From the NCBI GenBank assembly GCA_033032175.1, contig CM065328.1, forward strand, positions 7,502,690-7,566,689: DNA of 64,000 bases, read 5' to 3'. This document shows, one piece after another, positions 22,520 through 31,835 of this stretch. How positions within the stretch are numbered: position 1 is the first letter of the stretch; every line of letters starts with the position of its first letter. Both the position numbers and the translations under genes were made by a program. Origin of the DNA: Saturnia japonica (Eukaryota > Arthropoda > Insecta > Lepidoptera > Saturniidae). A model generated the notes under the pieces. That model was not told the origin of the DNA. It was given only the letters and a program-made list of their open reading frames with translations, and ran no database searches.

Positions 22520-22850
22520 TTATTGGCGATCGCCCTAAGGTCGAAATTTGACCAGTGCCTTTTTATCATAGACTATTTTCTGTTTTTATCATTTACAGTA
22601 TTCATAAACAAATGAGTATTATCTACATCGCTTGCTGTTACTTTTCGTTGAGTGACAATGACAATTTTTTGGGGGCTCTAAGTTTAATGGCACTTGTCAG
22701 GTTAGGATTCGCACTATTAATTTTTTTTAAATATAATATATTAGTATGTAACAGATATTATACATATATTTTAGGTTTCTGCACTCCTTCTCCATATAAT
22801 CTTTAACCATGCCAAATCTCAGTCTTCCGTGCACGCAATACGCTTAAAAA
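22520..22850 (-). repeat. dispersed repeat family E, minus strand
   Basis: Complement of the 9541 and 38935 copies: GTCGAAATTTGACCAGTGCC, GGGGGCTCTAAGTTTAATGG, CTTCCGTGCACGCAATACGC mark it. A chance 83-codon frame overlaps it. Confidence 0.65.
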
Positions 22851-23734
22851 GGGGTACCGAAAGCGTTTGCTTTACGTTTTAATATATAGATTACGTAGGT
22901 ACTGTATTTTCATCATTGGCTTTAGGGTATAGGTATAAAATCTAAGTATTGGATGCAGGTTCCTTTTAAACTGTAGGTGAGCACTAAGAAAGGATTTTTT
23001 TTAATTCAACTCCTAAAGTGGTAAAAAAGGGGTTGAAAATTTGTATAAGTCATTTTTGAAGAATGATCTATGAAGATAAGAAGTAAAAAAGATGGGACTT
23101 AACTATGACACGGGCAAACCCATGGACAAAACTGGCATAAGTTGGTTGATTTAAACAATTATATTTTTATTATTATCTAAAAATATTGTGTCTAAAATAG
23201 CAGGATTATTTTCACCAGCATCAAGATTGAGTCTTTGAGCATCACTAAGATTTTGTCATGGACTTATAAACATAAAGTAACAGTGCAAGAGAACTATTAA
23301 TAAAAAGCTTCGGTACAACATAAAAGGATATAAAACGAGCGCAAACCGGACGTAGTCGGACAATACCAGCCAACGAATCACGGAATAACGCTATTTGTAA
23401 ATAATCAACACATTTCTATTCCGAGTGAGGCCCAACCCTGGGAATAGAAGGTTGAGCTACGAAGTGACGTTGATACGGCAGTGTATACAAGTATTAGCAA
23501 AAAAGCCGGACACTTTATTTTTTAAATGAACTAGCAAAACATCTCTTAGTTCAACTCTATGTGTAAAGTGAATGCCAGTAAACATTCCTTAGAGTAGATT
23601 ATGGCCAATTTTATTATCGTGTTCTAAAATTAAATCCTCGTATCAAGAACTGCTTTTAACAAGGAACATAAAAAAATTGTTGCATATTGTGGGTTATTTT
23701 ACAATTCACAAAGAATAGGTCTGGTTAACTTGTA
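22851..23734. other. intergenic DNA with a TATA-box candidate
   Basis: Bases 22985-23125 resemble internal Helitron sequence (CAACTCCTAAAGTGGTAAAA). At 23329-23335 there is TATAAAA followed by a GC-richer 130 bases (CGAGCGCAAACCGGACGTAG; GAGGCCCAACCCTGGGAATA). This could be the promoter part of a solo LTR, but I could not find matching LTR ends. Confidence 0.3.
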
Positions 23735-23850
23735 GCATTTGTATCCGCCTGAGTCGTCCCAATCTCCAAAAAGTAAGTCCGGTGAAGCTGTAAAAGCCGC
23801 AGCGGCTTCAGGCCCTCTGAGGCTAACAGTATAATCAGTTCTAAAAAAAA
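23735..23850 (+). mobile_element. R1-clade LINE 3' end, short copy with poly(A)
   Basis: GTCCGGTGAAGCTGTAAAAG, CCGCAGCGGCTTC, CTGAGGCTAACAGTATAATC and an A-run at 23843-23850. Lacks the longer UTR found at 20305; it resembles the short-UTR subtype at 41.6 kb. Confidence 0.65.
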
Positions 23851-25299
23851 TGTATTCAAAGCCATACATAATTTCATCACAGACTCTAAGCCTAGTTTGG
23901 ATGCCTAAATTGTTTTTAAATTTCCAATTCGTGTTTGGCTGTACACAACCCGTTCAAAATTTAAAATTCACAATTCCTCTTTAAAATAAATAATTATTAT
24001 AAAACATGTTAAAGCCTATGTTTGCCGCCATTGAAGAAATATAGATAAATAGTTCTAAATTATTGTTTTAGTTAAAAAAGTGTATTTAAACTTTTTCATT
24101 AGAAATGCCATCTTTTGATGATAATGAAAATATATTCATGGCGACATCTATTAACAAGGTAAGCAAGTAACATGAAAGCAGTTAAATTGTTGACATTATA
24201 GGTATAATGTGCGAAATATTCGCGTGGATCAGCTGTTAACATTTATTACTAAATTCAAACAGAACCGTACCCCTATCCGAGGGTAATCACAAGTTCGGAA
24301 AACGAAAAAAGGTAGAAAGGAACATGATAATAGAAAGGATCGTGTAATGCATACATGTGCCCTTCTATCTCTAATGAAATAGCAGAATACAGATAACAGA
24401 AAGTCTATTAATAATAAATACTACAAGGAGGAAAAAACAACTCATTAAAAAGCCAGGGTTTTATAGCTGATGATATGCTGTCAATCCACGTAATATAAGG
24501 AGGAAAAATATTCTCTACAACAATGAAGAAATAAATTTCAAACGTAGGTGAATTTTCTTGTACAATAATATAATCGACACATTTCTGTTTTGGTGACATC
24601 TACCCTAAGGGATTTTGGACAAAAGGGACAATTTCGAGCGTGTTCCTTACATATTTTACATCGGGTACCTACGGAATTCGCTTTGGTATTTTGAGAATTT
24701 GCCGATAATCCTTGTATTTGTGTTATATGAAATGTATTTATCCGTTTAGACGTCACTGATGGAATGTTTTATTACATACTTAAGGTTAATATGTGATAAC
24801 TTATAAAACCAAGTTAGTGTATTTAACCAGTAGCGGGTCATATTTATAGCTGTTGTAATGTCGCAATAATCTCGCACGTGCTACAGGATTTAAGGGGCGT
24901 ACAAATAAGTACAGTACAATCTGTGTGACAATACACTTATTCCATACCCCTACTTAAGCACGTCGCTCTGATAACGGGTCCTCTTATTAATAGCATGGCA
25001 TCGACTTAGAATCTCTCAGACAGGCCATAACTGTTTTAACTCTTCTGATATTGATAGGACACGACAACCATATAAAAAATTTTTGCAAATTGTGTCCCTA
25101 TTTTATGTGAATGAAGTTAAAAACAAAAAGTTAGAATTCAATAAAGCACATTTCTTTGTATGCCACATTGTTATGTGCGGTGGATTATATTATTTTAAGA
25201 TAAAATTACCAGTATGCAAACTAGGTCTATTCCAGAGTCAATTCCAAAACTTCAACATGTAACTGTAACATAGTATCAAATACTTTGTATTGGTAAAAA
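23851..25299. other. AT-rich intergenic DNA
   Basis: No gene accepted. A 72-codon minus-strand frame (24538-24756) contains RCKICKEHARNCPFCP, a Cys-rich C-x2-C...C-x2-C pattern that vaguely recalls zinc-binding ends of transposases, but no flanking homology supports it. Confidence 0.3.
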
Positions 25300-25450
25300 A
25301 TGGAATGGCGATGAGTTTATTGAATTCTTCCTTAGATAATAACCTCGAGGTATAAATTGGGAATTTAATTTCATTAGTACTGGACTTTCTACTTCGAAGA
25401 TACACCAGGGAACTCTTCAAAATAATTGAAGTTGGTTTTCTTTTTTGTTA
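25300..25450 (+). repeat. dispersed repeat family J
   Basis: TACTTCGAAGATACACCAGG followed by AATAATTGAAGTTGGTTTTC, as in the copies at 29245, 40555 and 46290. Only the 3' part is present here. Confidence 0.55.
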
Positions 25451-26204
25451 AAAAATACCTTGTTTTTAAGTAATAATCATATTTTACACAGAAATATTGC
25501 AGATAGAGCTATTATTGGAATTATAATATATTTTACATCGGTTATATTACAAACAATATTTAATTATACTGAGTTTTTTAAACCCACGGAGTAAATTGAC
25601 AATGACTTTATAAAGCTTTACTGTTGAATAGTTTTTTATTTATTTTGGTTTTGTAGTAAACTACGTTACAAACAACATTTAATTAGTAACAGAAAGTTAC
25701 GACAAAGTTTAGAATTTAGTTTTATCGTATTGAAGCCAAATAAAACCACATCCATACTTTATGAATCTATAATAAAATATTCGGTATCAATATCATAGCG
25801 AGCAGGTAGCGTGACAATGTCTAGTTATGTGATTTAATTATATTAAACTCCATGCTTTCCCCTCTAATAAGCGACGGTGAGCAGTTTTCACTGGTTTTAA
25901 TTTACGTGAATGTAACACGACGACGTGAGTTATTAATTTTTCGGGGGTGAAATTGTTTTTGACACGTCATTTATATTGTATACGTGTCGTGTACCTCATT
26001 GTGTCTTAGATTTATAAAACAAAAAGTTTTGAATCTATATGAAAGATGTCGTGATATTAAAAAAGTTTCTGTTTTAAAATAAACTCGATGCCGGTTTTTT
26101 CTTTAAAAATAGGTTTTAATAATACGTAGAATATTTTGACATAATATACACATATATATATATATATTTATCAATTGTTTATTAGTATTCGTTGTGACCA
26201 CAAT
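25451..26204. other. AT-rich DNA with an (AT)n run
   Basis: A TATATATATATATATAT microsatellite lies at about 26152-26168. No gene recognised. Confidence 0.4.
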
Positions 26205-26390
26205 CTCAACGATGTTTTCTGAGCTGGTGACACACTAAGACTAATGGGTGAACTGGCTCTGAAGTACAGCTGCCGGGAACACATCTATAGAAGTTTGGCG
26301 ATAGGTTTTACACTTGAGGGTTGTAGCTAGCAAGACGGGTATCAGAAAATGCCTTATCACCTTGCATAGGTGAAACCGCGGGGCACAGAT
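26205..26390 (-). repeat. SINE family A, minus strand, next to a Helitron end
   Basis: The reverse complement reads GTCTTGCTAGCTACAACCCT, CCTATCGCCAAACTTCT and GTGTGTCACCAGCTCAG, the family A body. Bases 26366-26390 (AGGTGAAACCGCGGGGCACA) are a plus-strand family K Helitron 3' end without its CTAG. Confidence 0.6.
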
Positions 26391-26394
26391 TGTA

Positions 26395-26745
26395 TCGTAC
26401 TAATATAATAAATGTGTATGTTCCAAACATAAACACATCAAAACAACTCAATCACATAAAAATGGCTGATTTTGAATGAAATTTAGCAAACAGATAGTCT
26501 ATGACTTGGAATTATTGCATAGGGTACTTTTTATCCCGCTAAAAGTCATAGTTTAACCATTATTATTCTACAAATATAATAAATGTGAAAGTTTGTTCGT
26601 ATGTTTGTTACTCAATCACGTAAAACTACTGAACGGTTTTGGATAAAATTTAGCACACAGATAGTATATAATCTGAAATAACACATAGGGTACTTTTTGT
26701 TCTGGTAAAATCATAAACCACTGTAATTCTACAAATAAAATACCA
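26395..26745 (+). repeat. two tandem Helitron 5'-end units (~170 bp)
   Basis: TACTAATATAATAAATGTG at about 26399 and CTACAAATATAATAAATGTG at about 26569 each begin a unit containing CTCAATCACGTAAAA, AATTTAGCACACAGATAGT and CATAGGGTACTTTTT. The same unit recurs twice more at 26899 and 27075. This is the conserved 5' region of lepidopteran Helitron families. Confidence 0.65.
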
Positions 26746-27214
26746 ATCTATGATTTTTTTTCCTTTGTCGTGTTTGAATTCAGCTGGTCCAAATGCAGTA
26801 ATATAGCAGAGTGGTAGGGATTGCGTCCACCATACATATAGTGACACCTCATTTATGATTTTCTTTTGGTTTGTCGTGTTTTGAGATAAGTCTGTGTATC
26901 CTACTAATATAATAAATGTGAAAGTATGTATGTTTAGATGCTTGTTACTCAATCACGATAAAATAACTCAACGAATTTAGATGAAATATGTCACACAGAT
27001 AGTCTATGATGATCTGGAATAACACATAGAGTACTGTTTATCCCGGTAACAGTCATAGCTTAACCAGTGTTATCCTACAAATATAATAAATGCAAAAGTT
27101 TGTATTTTTGTTACTCAATTACGCTAAAAAGTTTGAACAGTTTTAGACAAAATTTAGCACACAGATATTCTATAATCAGGAATAACACATAGGGTACCCC
27201 TTAGGTTATCCCAA

Positions 27215-27285
27215 CCGAAACTTAATCCCAAACCTAAATCAAAACCTAAAACCATACCTAAACCCAAACCAAAACCCAAGAGGCA
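27215..27285 (+). repeat. C/A hexamer array, first short block
   Basis: Short run of CCTAAA, CCAAAA and CCCAAA type hexamers (AATCCCAAACCTAAATCAAA, ACCTAAAACC) just before the duplicated flank. Confidence 0.8.
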
Positions 27286-27480
27286 CGCCAACCGGTTTGT
27301 TGATTTATTGATATTGATATACCTACCTGTTATAAATTATCTGGATTGTACAGTTTTGCTACGAGTGATTTTTTTCATTTTATTAACCCACATGTGGTGA
27401 CCCCCCACTTGATATGAACACGCTATTTAATCAAAAGTCCAACTTTTTTTAGTTTTTGAATTATTATTGTATTCTTTACG
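27281..27480 (+). repeat. duplicated flank of the hexamer array, copy 1
   Basis: AGGCACGCCAACCGGTTTGT, TTGATTTATTGATATTGATA, TATCTGGATTGTACAGTTTT and GCTACGAGTGA recur at 28468-28606 almost unchanged. The distal part (ACTTTTTTTAGTTTTTGAAT, ATTGTATTCTTTACG) recurs upstream of the main array near 27860-27895. Confidence 0.8.
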
Positions 27481-27484
27481 TAAA

Positions 27485-27580
27485 CAAAACCTACACCTAA
27501 CCTTCTAAGCCTAAACCTAAACCTAAGTCTAAACTTAAACCGAAACAGAAATCTAATCCTAAGCCTATTCCGTTGTAGTA
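27485..27580 (+). repeat. C/A hexamer array, second short block
   Basis: ACCTACACCTAACC, then AAGCCTAAACCTAAACCTAA and diverged hexamers; same strand asymmetry as the main array. Confidence 0.75.
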
Positions 27581-27894
27581 AAATTGGTTACAGTATGTTT
27601 GAAATGTGACCATAAGGCATGAGCCGAGCAAGCGAAGCGAGCGGGCTGTTGCAGCGGCCGGCGAGTACTTGAAATAAAATAATTATTCGTTGAAAATTCA
27701 TGCACAACTCTTAAACAGACCTAGTAAACATTGAAAAAAAAAACTTTTTCCAAGCTATTTGTTTCTATACTTTTTTCTTCACAGGGATATTATCCCTTAC
27801 TCACCCCCCCATGCCTTCACATCATCAAATTCAGCGGTATATTATCAAAAGTACAATCTATTTTAGTTTTTGAACGATTATCGTATTGTTTACG

Positions 27895-28467
27895 TCAACT
27901 AAAACCTAATTTAAATCCTAAACCTAAACCCAAACCTAAACCTAAACCAAAACCAAAATTCAAACCCAAATCTAAATCAAAACCTAAACCCAAACCCAGA
28001 CTAATATCCATACCTAAACCCATACATAAACCCAAACCTAAACTCAAACCTAAACCGAAATCTAAACACAAACCTAAATCCATACCTAAACTCAAACCTA
28101 AACTCAAACCTAAATCCAAACCTACACCCAAACCTAAACCCAAGCCTAAACCCAAACCTAGCCCCAAAACTTAAACCCAAACCAAAATCCATAACTAAAC
28201 CCAAACCAAAACCCAAACATAAATTCATAACTAAACCCAAACCTAAACCGAACCTAAATCCAAACCTAAACCTAAACCTAAACTCAAACCAAAATTCAAA
28301 CCTAACCCCAAACTTAAACCCAAACCTAAATCCATACCTAAACCCAAACAAAACCCAAACCTGAACCCAAACCTAAACCAAAACCTAAACCCAAACCTAA
28401 ATCGAAACCTAAGCCTAGCCATACCTAAACCCAAACCAAAACCCAAGTCTAAATCTAAACCTACATA
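27895..28467 (+). repeat. main C/A hexamer array (CCTAAA/CCCAAA), ~570 bp
   Basis: About 95 hexamers of the form CCNAAA, mostly alternating CCTAAA and CCCAAA, with CCAAAA, CCATAA and CTCAAA variants. The plus strand is almost free of G. Because the period is a multiple of three, frames stay open on both strands (Lys-Pro repeats on plus; Gly-Leu and Phe-Gly/Arg repeats on minus) without being genes. The minus strand reads TTTGGGTTTAGG, similar to but not the same as the five-base insect telomere repeat. Confidence 0.92.
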
Positions 28468-28610
28468 AGGCATGCCAACTGTTTTGTTGATTTATTGATA
28501 TTGATATACCTTCATGATGTATAAATTATCTGGATTGTACAGTTTTGCTACGAGTGAATTATTTAATTGTGTTATCCCACATATGTTGAACCCGACTTTA
28601 TATGAACACA
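28468..28610 (+). repeat. duplicated flank of the hexamer array, copy 2
   Basis: AGGCATGCCAACTGTTTTGT, TTGATTTATTGATATTGATA, ATTATCTGGATTGTACAGTT and TGCTACGAGTGA; second copy of 27281-27420, about 1.19 kb downstream. Confidence 0.8.
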
Positions 28611-29244
28611 CAACCTTCTGACTTTTTGACAAACTTCAAACCAATTGTAATGAATGTAGGTAAAGAGTTTACATTGGAATATGGTAAATGGCATAGGCTA
28701 CCTTATGTAAACTTGATGAAAGGAATGATGGAATGAAATATGGGATGAAAGTTCTTATGAAGTACAATTGTCTCAAATTAAGGAGGTGAAAATTCATATT
28801 TAAGCTTTTAGTAAGAAATATAAGGAACTTTACGTTTTTCAAAAAAACTTTCTCGCAATTCGGTACAATAAGGGTGAGTTTAATATTTTTTTTAAAGGTA
28901 TAATGGGACGGTTAATGTGTTGATTTCATATTGGCATATAATTACAATAGCATACACAAAATGATAAACCCATCTATGATTTTCTTTTGTTTTATCGTGT
29001 TCCGAGATCAGTCGGTGTATATCCAATAATACGCAGATGAAGTCGCGGGTACCAGCTAGTATAGTCATAAAATTGTAAATTTTCCGAGTTAGAAAGCGCC
29101 TGACTTTAAAAGTACTAAACCAATTGAAATAAACTTTTCAGAATAATAAAGGTCTAAGCCCGAAGAAGGGCTTAGGGTAAATATAGTTACGCTTTTCTGT
29201 TAGGGGTGAGCAGTAATAATAAAATTATAATCCATGATGAACGA

Positions 29245-29490
29245 CTTTAATTAACCGACTTCAAAAAAGGAGGAGATTCATAGTTCGAATGTATTTTTTA
29301 TGGGTGCTTAGACATAACTACCTTGTTTATGAACCGATATGGATAATTATTTTTTCCTTGGAAAAGGGACACCTAAAGGGTCGTCTTATTTTGATATCAT
29401 TGGCGTAGAACCTCCAACTTCGAGAGATATACCAAGAAACTCCTCAAAATAATTGAAGTTGGTTGTCTTTTTTATTAAAAATTGTCTCGT
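29245..29490 (+). repeat. dispersed repeat family J (long copy)
   Basis: ACCGACTTCAAAAAAGGAGG, TAGTTCGAATGTATTTTTT, CATTGGCGTAGAACCTCCAA and AATAATTGAAGTTGGTTGTC. This is a very common type of repeat in Lepidoptera; the transposition class is not clear from the sequence. Confidence 0.65.
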
Positions 29491-30147
29491 AGTAATATAG
29501 TGAACCCGAGTAAAAATTTTGGCTTCATATAATAACGCTTTTCTATTGCAGTTCATCCGAAATAATAAAATTACGATTATTAAAAATAAACTCACTTTTT
29601 AAATTATAGTATTTACCCTTGGAATGTAAAAAGTAATTTCACGTAAACAAAATCACAGATATCAGTGCTACCATGGCCGGTTTTACACAATAGCTGTGGA
29701 TCCTACATACAAAAAATAGATAGATATCTCTATTATTTCAAGATATAAAAAATTGGTTTATAATGTCGACATTAAAGTCAATTTGACGAGCTTAATTCTA
29801 AGTAATCTCCACACACAATACTATTAACTTTCTATCAATGTCAATACGCCAGACGAGGTTAACCTAGACATTGTCTAATCCAATTAACAAATTCGAATAG
29901 TTGGTTATAGTTAAGTTGTATTTTATCATAGATTTTAGTAGTATTTATTCATAATGCGTAACAACCACATTCGGAGTTAACCATAACATAATTATCTCGG
30001 AGGGTTTCGTTGCGACGAACTTTTCAACTATTGATTCTAAGATTACACAATTTCTGTAGACGATTGTACAATTAGATAATACATCTATGAAATTCTTTTA
30101 GAATTCGTCAGATAAATAATAGATATTTTTTCAAAGCTTAACTTGAT
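29491..30147. other. AT-rich DNA, no gene recognised
   Basis: No assignable feature. Confidence 0.35.
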
Positions 30148-30275
30148 AAAGTGAAGGCAACTGTACCTGATGATAAGCCGAAAACAACAGCGATTATCTA
30201 GAGGTCTACAATCCATCGGTACTCATCACTGTAATACCGACCTTTCCAAATGTCTCTTCACATTATGATTAAAGG
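30148..30275 (+). repeat. dispersed repeat family D
   Basis: TAAAGTGAAGGCAACTGTAC, AAAACAACAGCGATTATCTA, CAATCCATCGGTACTCATCA and AAATGTCTCTTCACATTATG. The last block is shared with 58500, so D extends at least that far. Confidence 0.65.
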
Positions 30276-30411
30276 GTTGCATGTTGTTGAGACAAGGAAA
30301 CATATTAGCACACATTGATCGGGAGACAGATTTACAGCTTCAAATTACGGCAAAGATATATTATAAGACAATAGAAACCCAACAAAAGGCAATTTGATCT
30401 TTTAAACCAGT

Positions 30412-30595
30412 AAATGGATCATCATCATCACCATTTCAATGAAAAGACTTCTACTGCTGAACATATAACTCTCCAAAATTTCGCCAAAATAACTGGTCCT
30501 ACACTGCTACCTAGCAAGGTCATCGTCCACCTTGTGGCAGATTTGCCCACGCTCTGCATTGCAGTACAAGGTCACCACTCGAAAAATCTTCAGCA
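30412..30595 (-). mobile_element. RTE-clade LINE 3' end, minus strand
   Basis: The plus strand starts with ATCATCATCATCACCATTTC, the complement of the (GAT)n tail of lepidopteran RTE elements, and continues TACTGCTGAACATATAACTC and GCAAGGTCATCGTCCACCTT, which is the complement of the conserved RTE C-terminal coding region. The 64-codon plus-strand frame over this interval (His-rich start) is a shadow. Confidence 0.72.
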
Positions 30596-30699
30596 CTATT
30601 TGTTTTAACCAATTATTTCAATTAGTTCATTTTCTTGATTATATGGTTAGAATGAAATCGGCCACACCGACATCTTCTGATCTGTGTCCTTCCTAATGC

Positions 30700-31016
30700 C
30701 AATTGGCTGACGACGCTGTAGCGTCATACGACGTCAATGTTGGAGGGACACCGCCCCCACCCTTACCAACATTATTAAGATCGGATCACTCTAGTGCGTG
30801 TGACGACAATATATTACGTCGCAATACGTTGACTTATCGTCTCGGGGTGGTATGACCGCGCCGCTCTGTGTGTGCATTTTTGTTTATTAAACATAGCATC
30901 CGTTAACGTGGTGAAGAACATCTAGTGAGGTGAAATACGCTTGTGTGCAGCGTTGGGACCAGACGTATCTAAGCTCCGGGCTGGATTGGGAAAGGAAGCA
31001 GTTTCGGGATTTCAAG
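30700..31016 (+). promoter_or_regulatory. candidate promoter and non-coding first exon
   Basis: GC-richer than its surroundings, with CRE-like half sites (CTGACGACGCTGTAGCGTCA at 30708-30727, then TACGACGTCAATG) and ending in a strong splice-donor match: TTTCAAG then GTTAGT, exon edge at 31016. No long open frame spans it, so a 5' UTR exon is the simplest gene model. It could also be part of an unrecognised element. Confidence 0.25.
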
Positions 31017-31629
31017 GTTAGTGGATGATGTTTCTTCCCATATATTCAATTGGATGTAACAATTGTAATAGTTGTCTGTCGTTCATTGCTCACTGAGTTA
31101 TATTATCGAAGGCCGCACCAGACTAGGAGGCAGATAACTTTATTTAAAACCGCCGCTCCATGTAGTATGTGATGGAATAGTAGAGAAGATCGCAAAATTA
31201 ACTCCTCGCACACACACTATTGGTCGTAGATGTTACTTATTGCTTACACTGCTACTTACGTCTAGCAGTTTTATTCAGTAGGTGGATATACTAATTAAAA
31301 TGTAAATTTGTTATAAGGCATAATAATATAATACATTCAAAGCTATGCTACATCCTCTTCTACAATATACTACAGTGTCTCCAGACGAAGACTTTTCACT
31401 GGTATGTATTGCCAGTGATTACATATTATAATGCTGAGACGTATTCCCTTACTATGGTTCTCATAATAAAGCTCAAGTTCAGAAAAAAGGCAATGGACAG
31501 GCCTATGCTCGTAGTTTCCCCGTGTGATTGAATCAGAAATGAGGAGATCCGCAAAAGAACAAAATTTAATATAGTCGTAAGAGTGGCTAGATTTTGTGTC
31601 ACTGAGCGGAGCACGTAGCTCGTAGAATG

Positions 31630-31835
31630 GATGGCAGATGGGTATGAAGATTTCTCGAATGGCGACCGCGTACCAGAGGCCGCTGCATGGGGCCGGCAAC
31701 TTGGTGAGGTTTGCCGAAAGCTACTGGATGCAAATAACGCAGGTCTGGTTGTTGTAGTGATCTTTGGGGAAGGCCTATATAGCATTGGACGTCATTCTGT
31801 TAAAATGTTGAATGATGATTCAAAGCGAAATAATT
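31630..31835 (+). mobile_element. RTE-clade LINE 3' end, degenerate
   Basis: GATCTTTGGGGAAGGCCTAT then ATAGCATTGGACGTC match base by base the RTE end at 52075-52120 (GATCTATGGGGGAGGCCTAT, CAGCAGTGGACGTC), and TGAATGATGATTC replaces the (GAT)n tail. In one frame TGGATGCAAATAACGCAGGT reads WMQITQV, the remnant of the W.QAAQ motif. Several stops. Confidence 0.65.

Larger units (their letters stand above)
26899..29059 (+). mobile_element. candidate non-autonomous Helitron carrying a hexamer array
   Basis: Begins TCCTACTAATATAATAAATG (26899) after an A and ends with GTCGCGGGTACCAGCTAG (CTAG at 29056-29059) before a T, as expected for an A|T insertion of a Helitron. Inside are a second 5'-like unit at 27075, three C/A hexamer arrays and two copies of a ~140-bp flank. 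No Rep/helicase gene is present, so mobility would rely on an autonomous relative. The 3' hairpin expected for Helitrons is not convincing, and the whole block could instead be several overlapping elements. Confidence 0.5.

Noticed and set aside
24538..24756. Cys-rich frame as the zinc-binding end of a piggyBac-like transposase
   Set aside because: Only two C-x2-C pairs fit; no catalytic part, no TTAA ends, spacing does not match well.
27731..28174. 147-codon Lys-Pro repeat frame and the Gly-Leu / Phe-Gly frames on the other strand
   Set aside because: They are produced by a hexamer repeat whose period is a multiple of three and which lacks stop triplets; no start context, no non-repeat domain.
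27215..28467. Interstitial telomere (TTAGG)n array
   Set aside because: The unit is six bases (CCTAAA/CCCAAA), not CCTAA, and the array lies inside a Helitron-like block.
30414..30608. 64-codon frame beginning with a His run
   Set aside because: The His run is the complement of the (GAT)n tail of an RTE element and the rest is antisense RTE.
31426..31785. Two overlapping minus-strand frames of 109 and 119 codons
   Set aside because: Antisense to an RTE-like 3' end and flanking AT-rich DNA; no family pattern.
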